Positions 36,421 through 49,056 of a DNA stretch of 64,000 bases are shown here, one piece after another. The stretch's first letter is position 1, and each line of letters opens with the position of its first letter. The notes beneath the pieces were generated by a model. The model ran no database searches. It worked only from the letters and a program-made list of their open reading frames with translations, and had not been told where the DNA came from. The stretch is from Dipteris shenzhenensis (taxonomy: Eukaryota; Polypodiophyta; Polypodiopsida; Gleicheniales). The stretch lies in the NCBI GenBank assembly GCA_047967505.1, contig CM106538.1. One strand, given 5' to 3'. The position numbers were made by a program, and so were the translations under genes.

Positions 36421-39400
36421 CGTCTGTCTCTGTTACACAACACAAATCCCCATCATTATGAACAATCACAGAAGCATGGACTCTCAATTTTAACCATTAG
36501 GCTGAATATCATAAGCAAACCTAAAATTTGGAATAATACCTTACCAGCATATGCCTATGAAAAGGCCAAAGCATGCCTTACCTCTCACGTTCATGATCCC
36601 GTGAGTGAGAACGCACAATACGCTCTCTGTCTCTGTCCCTATCTCTGTCACGTCCACGATCACGCTCCCGATCATGGTGTCTATCACGATCGCGGCCACG
36701 ATCACGGTCTCTATTGCGGTCCCGCTCACGATCTCGCTCTCGGTGTCTGTCATAGTCTCTATCTCGTTCTCTATCCCGATCACGATCTCGATCCCTGTCA
36801 CGTTCACCACGCTCACGATCCCCCCGATCCCTCTCCCGCCTTTCTGGTTCCCTGCAACCATTGACACATTACAGTTACCACAAGCAACTTACCACCCATT
36901 CCTTTTAAAGCTGCTCTTCTGGCAGAGCACTCCAGCCAACTTCTTGCGTTTAAAACTTGTACAGCCTCACACAATATTTGTTACCACTTTACCTTTCATC
37001 ATGGCCACGATCTGGTTCCCGTGGTTTCATTTCCTCGCTTCTAGAAACCGCAGCAGAGGGACCAAGTTGTGGTTCCCTGCAAAGAATGCACAAGTAACAC
37101 AAGTCAATCACCAGAGTCTCACGCTTTCTGCCAAAGCACAATATTGTTCTTGCTAAGTCTCAGACTTTCTTCCAAAGCACAAAACACTAGGCTAGAGTTC
37201 CTTCTCACAGACCTTCCAGAAAACTTCTGATTCACCTCATCACCTCCAACCCGAGTTGATCCCAAACCACCACCAAGTCTTTTTGGGCGCCAATTTGGCA
37301 CAGTACGCCCCCTCTCTACATCCACCAGAACCCTCCTATTGTCGATTTTTTGCCCATCTGCTTGTTTGTATGCAGCTGCACAAAAGGTCCATTGTTAAAC
37401 AATGTCTACAGGCTGTAAACAAACGCATTTGCCAACAGAAAACATGATCCTCTAACATACTCTTCATGTCTCGGGTGTGCTGGTACTCGATAAATGCGTA
37501 CCCCCTTGGCTTACCAGTGTTTTTGTCATGAACAAGCCGAACCTGAGATGAAAACAAATCAACTTTCATAAGATCCAGATTTTAGACTCTTTGTGAAAGC
37601 TCCCCGGAGATGTACTTAATTATAGTGTGTGCTGATGAGCAAATACTCAGTACACTTTACATTCATCCTGCTAAGCCTAAGCTAAAACTTTACTATTCAA
37701 GCTACATAGCACGGCAACAAAGGCACCCTATGCCTCGCCAGCCGTGCTCACCTGTTAAGGTGTACGAATTCGCCACGCATGTTCAGCAGTGGACGCAGCA
37801 TGTTGGAGGTGATGGTGATGGCAGGACAACCCCAAAGTATTGGGCTGACTGAACCTCAATTATGCCAATTTTAACCCCTTACCAAGGATGGACTTTTAAA
37901 TTAAAAGCCTCATTCTTCTTGTAAAGCAGAGGAAAAGCAAGGTATACAAGCAAACAAGATTTTTTAATAAAATAAAAGCAGAATCACTGAATAAACTGAA
38001 ATGAAGTAGGCCTGCCCAATTTATTAGTTGCCAACTCTGACCACGAACCATGAGCTTCACAGACTAAGCATGTATAATGCATTCTTGATTAGCATGTCTA
38101 TTGAACCCAATCATATTGATGCAAGCAGAACCATTGAGATGCTAAAAGTGCAAAAAGAAGGTTATTTTACAAGAGGGGTAAAAAACAGAGTGTGAGGGAG
38201 GCGAGGGAGGGAAAGTGGTGGGAGGGAAAGCAGAGAGGGCTGATCAAGCTATTGCATTTGTGCACACAACCCATGTCAATATCTACTAGGAATAAAGAGA
38301 CAAACCTTCCTTACCATCAAAACTTAAGTTTGTGTGCCCCTTGGGCAACCAGCTTTAGATACTTACCCGCTTGATCGGACCATATGCCTCAAACTCTCTT
38401 TTGATTTTGTGCTCCGTCGTTTCATAACTCTGCAGTGGAAGAAAATAAGCTCAGAGATACCACAATAATGAAGCATTAGTGCTTACCCCAATAGAAGCTG
38501 ACCAATTATGTGCTGTACAAAGCTCCAGTAATTGCAAGTTTTTCTTTGGGCCTGGAACCATTTCTTTAAAAAAGCCTTGGGTTTGATAAATGTTGGTATT
38601 AAAAGACCTTGGTTAATTCTATAGACTTCATTTCCTGCAATTCCTGCATTCTGAGTGCCAAGTGTAGATCTAATTTGATAAGAGAGGAAGTGTCCTTTTA
38701 AAAATCGGAAATAAATCAAAACCTAAAATACCATTCCAAGATACAACTCTGCCTGAAAATGAATGTCAAAGCAGAGACAATTTCTGATTTACTGTTAAAA
38801 GGCCATTCCAGAATACTTACAATTCTTGCCACAAACAAAGTCTTGTACGGATCACCTTCCACAGCAGGATCGTGTTGAGGATCATCTGGAACATAAAGAT
38901 AAGCTCAATCAGCATCATTTAGAAGCCAATTTGGCAATGACTTCACCTGAACACACAAAATATAGAGCAGGAGAGATCTCTCTTCTTACATTTCTCTAAA
39001 TCTTCAGCTGCCTTTTCTGCCCCCTTCTCCAGACGAAGTACATGGATGCGGGCTCTTCGCTGTGCCTATTGAGAACCACCACCAAAAATCGATGCTAAAT
39101 AAACCAAACTTTAAAGTACAAAATTACAAGCACAGATTTCCAAGCTTTCAGAACTCAATAAGCTAGTAGCAGCCCTATAAGAGAAAATGTGTGCCATAAA
39201 AACACAAGATTTGACATAAAACACATCCCAAGTGACCAATACAATTTTAACCAATGAACATCTGCAAAATTCCTTTTAACCGAGAAGCACATTTGTACTG
39301 GATAGTAAAAAGTGGTGTTAGAATGCATATTTTTACATCACATATTTGAAAGCATTCCAGCATTGATTATAATTCATCAAGTCATCCCTACTAAACCTGG

Positions 39401-39521
39401 AGCCTTTCCACCTGGTTCAAACTTCAGACAACAGAACTTACCGGTGTCTCGCCCTTGGTCACTGGTGGTGCATATTCAGCATCACCTGGCTCCGCAAAGT
39501 TGTTAACAAACTGTGATATAC
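36387..39521 (-). CDS. U1-70K: U1 snRNP 70 kDa protein, 5' exon(s) not found
   Basis: Core spliceosome protein that binds stem-loop I of U1 snRNA. Exons, read 5' to 3': 39521-39442, 39065-38990, 38885-38821, 38429-38367, 37542-37461, 37375-37213, 37076-36993, 36851-36582, 36429-36387. All introns are GT-AG and the phases agree, giving 307 codons. Seen in order: [11 protein letters not shown]; the RRM with RNP2-like TLFVARI and RNP1 RGYAFIEY; the family hallmark [13 protein letters not shown] and RLGGGLG; then a long RD/RE dipeptide domain. The last exon is tentative, because reading through the donor at 36581 stops at once, and a strong GT also overlaps the proposed stop. The first ~70 residues expected from Arabidopsis are missing, although exon 39442-39521 has a proper acceptor, so a further exon must lie upstream. 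The 824-nt intron (37543-38366) is the longest seen. Confidence 0.93.
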
Positions 39522-40345
39522 CTGCATAATGAACAACTATCTAAGAATGCCTCAGATCAATTCAAACACTCTCTAAAATGGGTAAAAAGTGGATCCAATT
39601 TTAGCAATTCTCTCATCATTGTATAACTAAGGGTACTTTTATTTCTCAATAACCATGCTGCTACGAACGGATTCAAGTCTAGAACAAGATTGAGGAAAGT
39701 CTGCTTTGTTCTTCATAGTAGTCGGAGAGTGGGATTCCAGCTTTCAATATGTTGAGGTACATTCAACAAGTAAAGTGGGGAGCTTCAAAAAGCCCACTTC
39801 CTTTCTAATGTTTAGCCTTGTGTACCATCTTTAAGTGTTAATCAGAGAGTGGAGAGCAGCAGGAGGCAACCAGACCACAGGATATAGAGGCTGACAGGGC
39901 ACGACGACACGTCACAGACTTTTATGCATTTGAGTCAGCTCCAAGGCATAGCGGGGTGGAGGAGGAGGAGCTAGTTGATATGCGGGCAGCCTAAGGGAGA
40001 CCACCCGAAACGAGGGGTCACTCAAAACGAGAAGACCACGCCCTCCCCCACCACCACAGCGTGAGACAGCCGACAAACGCAGATCCAAGATATTTTCGTC
40101 GCTCACAGACGAGCCACCACGGTGCCAAGCTTTGGTTCGTAAGTCCCAGCTCTCAGCCTACTTCAGTTAGTATGTCATTTATACTTTAATTTGCTCGAGC
40201 TATTGAGGTCTTTAGATCAGTTTAGCACTGCCCTAGCGTGCCCTTTGCCCCAGCCCATTGAGGCTTGTATGAGTTTTTCCTTTTTGGTGTACTTTGTACT
40301 TTGTCCCATAGGCTCACGAGGCCTCCCACAGACTTCAATGCAAGG
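39522..40345. other. U1-70K upstream intron or flank
   Basis: Searched on the minus strand for the expected N-terminal block (the KRKCPPYTG-type sequence before GISQF) and did not find it. A GC-richer island at about 39850-40130 could be a promoter or part of the adjacent repeat. Confidence 0.4.
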
Positions 40346-40655
40346 ACAAGAGATAGACAAGTGGGCCTACTAGACTTCACATATGAGAGAGATCCCCACA
40401 TGATTCCAGAGTTAGATGCAACAGAGCTCATGATCCTGAGACATTTTGCAAATGCCTCACATGTGAGCGCATACGGACGACAATTACTTGAGTTGGAAGC
40501 TAGGGAGCTGTCCAGCCTTCAAGTGGGCCTACTAGACTTCACATACGAGAGAGATCCCCATATGATTCCAGAGCTAGATGCAGCACAGCTCAGGATCCTG
40601 CAAATGCCTCACATGTGAGCGCGTACGGACGACATTTACTTGAGTTGGGGGCTGT
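40265..40655 (+). repeat. ~160-bp tandem duplication with a coding-like frame
   Basis: Two copies (about 40359-40519 and 40520-40655) keep one open frame, 40265-40618. It repeats QVGLLDFTYERDPHMIPELD at near identity. The second copy carries a deletion. I do not recognise the peptide; it may come from a retroelement gag or a host gene piece. Confidence 0.7.
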
Positions 40656-41100
40656 CTATGGATCAAAAAGAATCAAGGCATGATGATCTCTTACTTTACC
40701 CCATGTGAGGCAAAGCTCTCTGTTTTCTAAGGCACTAGTGACAGCTATGAGGAACTGTGTGGCTAAGTATGGTCACTAGTGACAACGCCCCTAGCGTACA
40801 TGGCATTAGATCCTCTGCTCTCTGGGTATCTGAAACCATAACTAAACCAAAGAACAACCCTCAAACCAATCGCAAATTCCTCCTGGGCTCCCGGGCACAC
40901 CATCCAAGACAGGATTTGTAGAAGAAATCGCAATTTGCTCTTGCACTAGAATCTGTAACCAGAACTTGAACAAAGCGTGGGAACTTTGAAGAGCTTGTTG
41001 AAACGTGATTGCCGACAAGTAGAGTAGCTGAGAGATGGAGGAGATTCTCCAACCAAAATAAATTGTATATCATACAAAAAAGAAAGGACCCAGAGGCAAG
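40656..41100. other. Decayed gypsy-flanking DNA
   Basis: Probably a degenerate gypsy integrase/tether region, given what follows, but no motif is readable. Confidence 0.3.
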
Positions 41101-41700
41101 GTGATCCATAGATACCTTGTCAAGTTTAAGAACTATTCGGCACTTGATGCCAAGAGGGTACATGAGGACTACTTCTCAGAGTATCCTCGAGTTTTACAGT
41201 TGTATCAAGAAGCTTTTCAGTTGAGGACAACTGTTTAGAAGCCGAGGGGATGTCACCAGTTGGGGCTTCTCCCAAGAAAATAAAGAATAATCTTTATTAC
41301 AATTGACTTTGGTCAAAGAACCGTTAAGTTAATTAACCAAGAATAAGTTTTATTGTTTTACTTTTGCTTTGCATCAGTAAATAGAGAACTGTGGGGACGC
41401 CCACAAGGGACTAGAAATAGTCCAAGAACAAGAATGTATGCATTAGACTAACCTTTAACGGGTTTAAGTGCTGAATGTTGTTTGTGGCAATGTGTAGGAC
41501 CAAGGAAAGTGCAAAGGCGCCCTACAATTAGGGGAAAAGTGCAAAAAGCAGGTCCTACCAAAGGCAAAAAGCATCCAGAAAGTGGGCACTTATATGGAGG
41601 AATCCCAGATATGCTGGGAAAACAGATAACTATCTGCTCAAAGCTGAAAAAGAAAGCATACACAAGCTTTCTCCTCTAATAGTCTCTCACCCTATAGGTC
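41101..41700 (+). mobile_element. Gypsy chromovirus 3' end with LTR start
   Basis: 41101-41238 encodes the end of a chromodomain (RYLVKFKNYSALDAK..) and stops at 41236-41238. A polypurine tract 'agaagccgagggga' ends at 41250 and the LTR starts at 41251 with 'tgtcaccag'. The tract and LTR start match those of the 47-54 kb element, on the opposite strand. A 'gtggggacgcccac' block near 41392 is shared but lies much closer to the LTR start (about 140 versus 455 bp). The right end could not be placed. Confidence 0.75.
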
Positions 41701-44600
41701 GCACATATCCTGATATAACAACTTGTTTCCCACAAGAGAACGGGCATCACAACATAGTAAACACTATGGCAGACAAACCTGTACCATCCCTCTAGCATCG
41801 ATGACATTACACAGCCCATTAGGAAACCATGGCCAAAGTCCAATCTTTGCTGCAAAATTACTCTCACCAAGCATGGCAAAAAGGCATCCATTTCAGTTCC
41901 ACAACACTATTTCTCAGCTAAGGACACTTCCTAGCAACCACTGCTGGGTCACAGTCTCCCTTAGCTGCCTCAAGTGCCCTCTTGACCTCTTACCTGCCTA
42001 GAGCTCAGTTAGAAAAGCATAAATACCCAGCTAGCATCCGTGCAATCATGAGCCAGGAGAAAGACTTCACACTGCGAGTTCTGCTGCTCAGCAAATGCAT
42101 TAAAAAGTTTAACCAGCTCTTCAAACTCCAGCCTACAATAGACTGAGATACCCTGCCTGTAACCGGCCTTAGATCACTAAGGGCAGTGTATCTGTCTCTA
42201 CTAACTCACAAAGATGAAAATACAGCCAACTTAAAGGATTGCCTTTGTCCACAAACCAAAGCATAGAACTTCACTGCACAGCATCATGTAACCATTCAAG
42301 ACAAGGGAGGCTAGAATGCCCCTACTCAGAAACATAGAGAGTGACACCTGTTGGCCCCAACACTTGGCACCCCTTGCGGTATTTATTTAAACTGGTTAGC
42401 TCAAAGATACAAAGGGACTCCCTTCAAGAGCTCACCCGCAGGTGCAACCTAGTACAACGCCAACCCGTGGCTATGCTAGTGACCAACTCCCAGTGCTACT
42501 ACCTTGGTTCCTTTCAACAGACATGCCTAATCACAAGTAGACCAGTCCAACAGCATGCCAAGCAATGCATTACCCATTTCCAAGACATTACTGAGCCCAA
42601 GGCCAACCACTGCACCCCCAGGAAGAGAGTATCACAACCAGTGCCCCAATCCTCTCCCGGGCCAACGGCAGGGCATCCAACCTAGCAGGAACTCAGTAGG
42701 AATGGTTGTAGCAAAGAGTGTAGAAGGAAGATGAGAATTCAGCCAACAGAAAGAGCCTGTTTCAGCCCGAAACAGCTACAGAAGTAGGATGAGAAGCGGA
42801 CAGCAAACTCTGGCAGGAGAGAGCTGCCTAGGAGTGTCTTCCAGCACTAGAAAAGATCAGAGAGAAGTGCATCCAGCAAGCTGTAGCAGATCAGCCAAGA
42901 ATGCGTCCACCAAAACAGAGTTTACAGCCCACAAACAGCTCCGTTTTCAATGCGCCTTGCACTAGGAGTAGGAAGAGAGGCACCCATGAATATGGCTTCA
43001 GATGCAGAAAAGAAGAACTTCTGTCACGAAGAAAGTCGAAAACAGCTTCAAAAGTGGCCCAAAATGAAGGCGTCCAGGTCTCGAAAGCATGCCAGCAACA
43101 GCGAGCACCAAGGGGAGGAGAACTGTCGTGAAGAAAGCATGAAATTCTACTTCAGCAAGCAAAGGGGGAGCTGCAAAAATCCGCCATGAATGAAATGAAG
43201 CTGCCCCTAGTAGAGGTGAAGTCTCAAATCAGCAAGGAAAGCCAAGAAAGGGCTCCAGGGCATTCCAAGGACTTCCAGAGGTGACACAAGGCAAGCAGAT
43301 AGGCCACCAGCAGACACCTAAGCAAAATAAAGGCATGGGATTTTTAATGCCCCTAGGGGTTCAGATGGCACACCATGACCCTAGCACAAAGGAACCAATG
43401 ACCCTATTTTGAAGGATCTCTAGGGGGTCAGTCTTTAAAGGATGACCCCACTGAACCAAACCAATGACCTTAGAAAATGAAACCACTCTAATAGCACCAA
43501 GAGTTGCACTTGTTGCACATAAAATCATAGGTACCTTTTGGGCATTAACTAAGGCCCCTAGCCTGGTATCCTAGGCCAAATTCAATGACCATTAGTTTAG
43601 ACACTTCCCCATCACCACGTCCCCGTGACACTGCCTGCCCTGCTTGTTCTCCAAAAAGACTCGCAGTTACTCGAACAGCTCATCGAGACCAGCCCAAGGG
43701 TCTCTCTTCCAAGACAAGAGATGAAGGCATCAACTGATGGCTGGCCATGTGTGAATGACAACTGACGATAGCCACAGGTGAGTAGCCTTGCTCACCCAGC
43801 CTATGACCATGGAGCTGGCCTTTACGCCCAGCCAACCCCTCCCGAAACCATTCGCAAGTAACATATAGAACTAAGCATAGATCCTGGTCTCCTTGCCTAA
43901 GTCGTGACCACTATCCATGCCCTAGTGGTCAACCGATGTCCAGTATAGAGCTGGCGACAGCGAATCGTACAGAGGCACAAAGTGGCGCTGCCTAGCCTCC
44001 ACGACTGAAAAAATCGTATCGTCAACTAGGCCCTTGTGTCTTCTCTCCAGCCCTTGAGCTTCATGCCATGTGCCTCTCCACGCAACAGCTCGCCATTAGC
44101 CGTGATCTTCTAGCTAGCACCCCGATCCAAACGCCCAGCCCATGGGCTCTTGCATGCGTTATCAGCCCATTACTGCTCGTTGGCCAAACAGCCTTTAGGT
44201 CTGCCAACCCACATAATGACCAACCAGTCCGTGATGTACTTTTGCGTGCGCCCCCTTTTACACAACCCGTTGCCAGTCGTCTCCTTTTCTTCCTAGTTCC
44301 TCCTAAGAGCTTCCATGGGCAACCTTACCAAAAGCATGTAGGCATGGGCAAATGCCACGTGGCATTCCCCCTTCATTTGCCCCTAGCCCCCTCTAGTGGG
44401 GGCCTTTTTGGAAGCCCACCAATGGCCTAACTTGAAAACTAAGGGTATTTTGTCTCCTTCTTGTTCCAAACCACAAAACTCACTCCCAAGGCACAATTGC
44501 TATGGGTTCTAGCACATCAAGCAACCGCTCTTTGTTTTCCCAAGTTCCTGCCCACATGCAAGCCAACATGCATGCGCCAAAAATCACGCCCTCGTGACTG
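41701..44600. other. Unassigned DNA, possibly LINE 5' region
   Basis: Several plus-strand open stretches (42341-42685, 44068-44430) have no recognised domain. The part nearest 44.6 kb may be the 5' UTR of the LINE that follows, which carries a (TC)n tract at 44603-44622. Confidence 0.35.
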
Positions 44601-44631
44601 ACTCTCTCTCTCTCTCTCTCTAGAAAGTGCT

Positions 44632-46989
44632 ATGGAAGCAGGATGCAAGCAATTACAAGAGGGTGCCCAGCAACTAGAACAGTTGCAAAATCTCATGCAA
44701 AACAAGGGAAAGACTAAGGAGAAAGCCAAAGTGGAAGAGCCCAAGCAATGGGTACAGATTGCCTCCAAGTTTCCCCCTACGGAACCTGCAAGTGAGCCTA
44801 AAGCCCAACCTCAAACACGCAATAACACCCCATCAAAGGAGGACATGCAGGAGCAAAGCAAAAGGAAAGAGAAAAGCGTGCCCAAAATCTAGTGATTCGT
44901 GGACTCCCAGAAGTGGAAAAGGAAAGCCCCCTCACCTTGGCAAAGGAGGTGGCAAGTTTCTTTGCTCAACACTTCACAATCCCAGATGTGGCAGTCTATG
45001 GAGCCCATCGGGTTGGGAGGATGCAAGAGGGCATGCCCAACAAGAGAGCCATTGTATGCACTGTGATGGATGCCAGGAAGAGGGCTATCATTCTTGACAG
45101 TAGTAGGATTTATCTCAAAGGTTCCCCCTATTATGTCAGTGAAGATCGCACCCCGAAACAACAAGAAGCCAGAAGGAAGCAATATGCAGAAAGACAAATG
45201 AGACAAGGCAAGATGTCCCCTACTCAAGAAAGCAACCAGGATGCCAAATAGGGATACGAGACCCATGGGACATAAACGTCGTTACAATTGATGTTTTGGA
45301 ATTGTAGAGGTTTCCCTTGGAATAAGGGAGTCAGTATTAATGCATTCATACAGGGAGCAAATATAGTTTTCCTGGGGGAAGCTTGGGAAAGCGAGCTTTG
45401 CAGAATCCCAAAAATACCGAGATATATGGTACATACAGTCTACCAAAAACAATTGGAAAGAGAGGCCAAGGAGGAGTGGCATGCATGATCCAGGAACACT
45501 TAGCAAACAAAATCAGCATGTATAGAGCTGATTAGCACAAGAGGTTTATATGACTGAAACTGGAATTTGGTGACTACTCTCTCTTCTTGGCAGGATGTTA
45601 TATACCTCACCATGAGTCCCCTTTCTATGCTCGGAATGGAATAGATTCAAGTGATGCATTTGAATCACTATCCCTAGACATTGCAGAACTGAAAGACATT
45701 GGCAAGGTAATAGTCATGGGAGACCTCAATGCTAGAATTGGACAGTCGCAATTCCAACCTATTATGCACGATGAATTGGATAAAGAAGCTGCAATTGAAA
45801 TAGATGCCTTGTGGCACAGGACATCAGAAGATGATACTGTAAATGCACAAGGAAGAGCACTCAGGTGTATGATGAATGGGATGCAACGCTTTCCAAGGAC
45901 CAACAAGATGGCATGCTTCTCTGCCAGCGGGGGACATAGTGTCCTTGATTATGTCTTGGCCCATATCAATGCTCTACATGATATAGAAACTTTCAAGATA
46001 GGAGAGAAGTACCCTGAGTCAGACCATCTCCCACTATGGTTGACTCTTGGTATTCCAACTGAAAGAGAAGTGCAGAAATTTGCAGCCACTTCAAGAGGCT
46101 TCCATATTGATCAAGACAAGCAGAAAGACTATGCCATCACGCTAGATACAAAATTGAATGCAATGGCAATAACACCCACATGGGAAGCCCTCAGAAAAGC
46201 TGTCCTTGACACTGCAACGCAGGTTTTTGGAGAAATTTCCTAGGACAAAAAGAAAAGACATAAAGGGCTGCCCCACAAGAAATGGTATGATGATGAATGC
46301 AAGCAACTACGCAGTGAGCTGAAACATATTTCTGATATTAACCTCTACAAACAAAAGGAAAAGCAATACAATGCCCTCACGAGGAAGAAGAAAAGAAATT
46401 ACATTTTAGAAAGGGATTTGCTTACATTCATCAAGAATCCCAGAAAGGGGTGGAAACAGCTTAAGGGCCAGAAGAAAAAGGTCATGGGCAATATCTCTGA
46501 TGAGGAAATGCTGGAGTATGTCACCAAGCTCTATAATCATGCCAATGCCACAGAAATGGGAAATGAAACAATGTCATATGCTTCAGCCAGCCCTTTCACT
46601 TTTGAGGATGTTGAAGCAGGGTTGAAAAAGATGGCAAATGGCAAGGCCTCTGACCACATGCACATGTGTGCTGAACTCTTCAAATGGACAGAAGACAGGG
46701 CACGACAATGGCTATCCCACAGACTGACAAACGCTTTACATCATGGCTTCCCTCCAGATTGGCAAGAGAATTGGGTTCAGCCTCTATTCAAAGGAGGAGA
46801 CAAAAATCCAGTCACCAATTACAGGACTATAATGGTCAATTCCACACTAGCTAAACTTTTTAGCACAGTGCTTGAGGCAAAAATCAGCAATTGGGCTGAA
46901 GAGGCCAAGAAGAGGGCCATTGGCCAAGCAGTCTTCCATAAAGAACATGGAACTGCAGATCGCCTGGTCACATTAAGAGTGCTCATGGA
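44632..46989 (+). mobile_element. LINE (ORF1 + 5' part of ORF2), cut by a gypsy element
   Basis: ORF1: 44632-44892 is a Gln/Lys/Glu-rich coiled-coil-like stretch. After a frame break, 44892-45251 encodes NLVIRGLPEVEKESPLTLAK and GAHRVGRMQEGM, an RRM-type ORF1 domain as in animal-like L1 proteins. ORF2 starts at about 45288 (MFWNCRGFPWNKG). The endonuclease continues at 45587-46243 (VIVMGDLNARIG, ESDHLPLWL). RT begins in 46418-46989 (MANGKASD, FPPDWQENWVQPLFKGGDKN) and stops where the gypsy LTR begins at 46990. At least three stops or frameshifts are present. Confidence 0.88.
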
Positions 46990-47928
46990 TGAGACCTCTC
47001 GCTCTTCAAAGACAGCAAAGACACTCTCATTTGCTCTCCCTCTCTCCCTCTCTCAACAGAGACACTAGGGCCCAGGACAACATGTCGGGCTGGACCCCCC
47101 CGACAGTATTTTATTTCTTGAAGAGAGAATCTGTTACAAGAGTTCAGCGTAGCGCTGTCTGATACAAAATCCAACGTGAATGAATAATTACAAGAGCTTC
47201 AAGCTCATTTCAAATTGGCAACATGCCACTTGTCTAAAATCTAGACTAAGTCCTATTACATGCCACTAAGGGCCATTCTGGAGTCTTCAAAGCACTTGGT
47301 CACGCGAACCGCCTCCTAGATGCTTGTTAGGCTCCCGTAGCGCTTAGGAAAAATAACTCTTCCTAGTACCTGCAGCAATTAATTAAAGCGCACCACCATG
47401 GCACCCATTAATTAGCGCTTTGCATGCAAATAACACACTGTGGACTAATTCTAGTCACGGTGGGCGTCCCCACTGAATACATGTGCACACCTAAACAAAT
47501 ATAAAAATATATATTTATTCTCTGGTTGACCAAAGTCAACACTCTTGATCATAATAAAGGAGCTTTGACCAAGGGTTGAGGCGCCTTAATTATAGCCAAG
47601 CCTCTCCAACCGAAGTTGGCAAATCTTGGTTAACCGTGGTTAACCATCTTGGCGTATGCCAAGTCTCGTTGACCGAAGTCAACACTCTCTGACCGTAGTC
47701 AGCTCTGTAGTTCTCTAGTTAACCGTAGTTAACCCTCTTGGTAATAAACCAAGTCTCCTTGACCAAAGTCAGGTTTACTTGACTAGAGTCAAGCATCTTT
47801 GACCGTAGTCAACCCTTTGACCATTAAAAGAACTCTTTGACCATAATTAACACATATAAAACTCTTTAATGATGATCAAATAAATGATCAACTGTACTTT
47901 GACTTAGGATATTTACATTGTGGTGACA
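46990..47928 (-). repeat. Gypsy 3' LTR (939 bp)
   Basis: Ends TG...CA on the plus strand. Aligned by eye with the 53871-54831 copy over its whole length. Contains the array of TTGAC-type half-sites described below. Confidence 0.9.
47520..47850. promoter_or_regulatory. Cluster of W-box-like TTGAC motifs in palindromes
   Basis: Within about 330 bases TTGAC occurs at least eight times on the plus strand, and several copies are paired with GTCAA as palindromes such as 'ttgaccgaagtcaa' and 'ttgaccgtagtcaa'. Related GTTAAC forms are mixed in. TTGAC(C/T) is the core of the WRKY factor site. The equivalent block lies at about 54405-54760 in the other LTR and 62860-63180 in the third. Regulatory activity is inferred. 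Confidence 0.5.
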
Positions 47929-49056
47929 TCCCCTCGGCTTCTATTCAATTGACCTCAACTGAAAAGCTTCCTTGTAAACATCCAAAAGCTGTGGACGATC
48001 GGATAACATGTCTTCGTCCATCCACTTGGCATCTAATGCCGTATAATTCTTGAATTTTACAAGATACCTGTAAAACTCCTTATCCTAAGGACCTTATTTA
48101 CTCTGGCTGAAGGACTTCCTCCAGCTCATCCACTTCTGGTGGATCCTCTGATACTGGTTCTGTAGGCTCTGGCCCCTGGAATTTCTTTAGAAGACTCACA
48201 TGGAATGCATTGTGAATCCTTCAATGCTCTGGCAATGCTAACCTGTATGCAACCTCATTTATTCTTTATGTATCCCTGAAAGGGCCATAGTATCAGGGAG
48301 ATAACTTTGCATACACTTTCTGTTTGCCTTTAAATTTGCGGAGCCTAGCTTTTTCAAACTTCAAAAGTACCCAATCCCCTTCCTAGAGATCTAACTGTCT
48401 CCTATGCTTATCTGCAGCTCTTTTATGTTTCTCTTGAGACCTTTCGATTGCTATCCGGACTTGGCTGAAAGCTGTCTGGAGGTCTCTCACAATCCGATCA
48501 GCTGCAAATATTTCATCCTTGGTCCTCCGGATGGGTGGCAAAATCACCTTCCCATAAATGACCTCAAAGGGGCTTTCCCTGTAGAGCTGTGCACTGTATT
48601 ATTGTAAGCAAACTCTACTAATGGTAGGTACTTTTCCCAGTCTGAACCTCGGTCACCCACGTAGCATTTCAGCATATCTAATGCTGTAGAATTTGCTACT
48701 TGACTTTGACCATTTGTCTGGGGATGGAAAGAAGAAGAAAAATTCAAATTCGTCCCCATGTTATCAAATAAAGCTCTCCATAATAGATTGGTCATTCTGG
48801 GATCTCGATCACTGACAATGGACTTCGGCATACCATCATGCTTAAAGATCTGTGCCATGAAAAGCTTAGCCATATGATCTGCCTTTATGGTTTTGCGAAC
48901 CGGAATGAAATGAGCTTGCTTGCTGAATCTATCAATGATAGTCCAAATCCCATCATTCCCTGACTTAGATCTTGGCAAAGTCCATTGTAATACTTTCCCA
49001 TGGTGCCTGAGGCACGGGAAGAGGCATAAGTAGGCCAGGTGTCTTTCGTCTATCAT
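47929..49056 (-). pseudogene. Gypsy integrase core and chromodomain
   Basis: 48544-49056 encodes the integrase core (WTIIDRFSKQAHFIPV, SDRDPRM, FHPQTNGQSQ). The third catalytic acidic residue, normally Glu in a GQTE-type motif, reads Gln. A one-base frameshift near 48970 separates this from the upstream pol frame. Between 48543 and 47940 the frame continues with TAG, TGA and TAA stops. It ends in a chromodomain (YLVKFKNYTALDAKWMDED), a natural stop and the polypurine tract. Confidence 0.9.

Noticed and set aside
36601-37156. Long plus-strand open frames rich in Thr, Ser, His and Ile
   Set aside because: They are the antisense of the RD/RE-rich exon of U1-70K. The dipeptide repeat keeps all frames open.
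39912-40106. Minus-strand frame as U1-70K first exon
   Set aside because: Its translation has none of the conserved N-terminal residues and no donor joins it in phase to the next exon.
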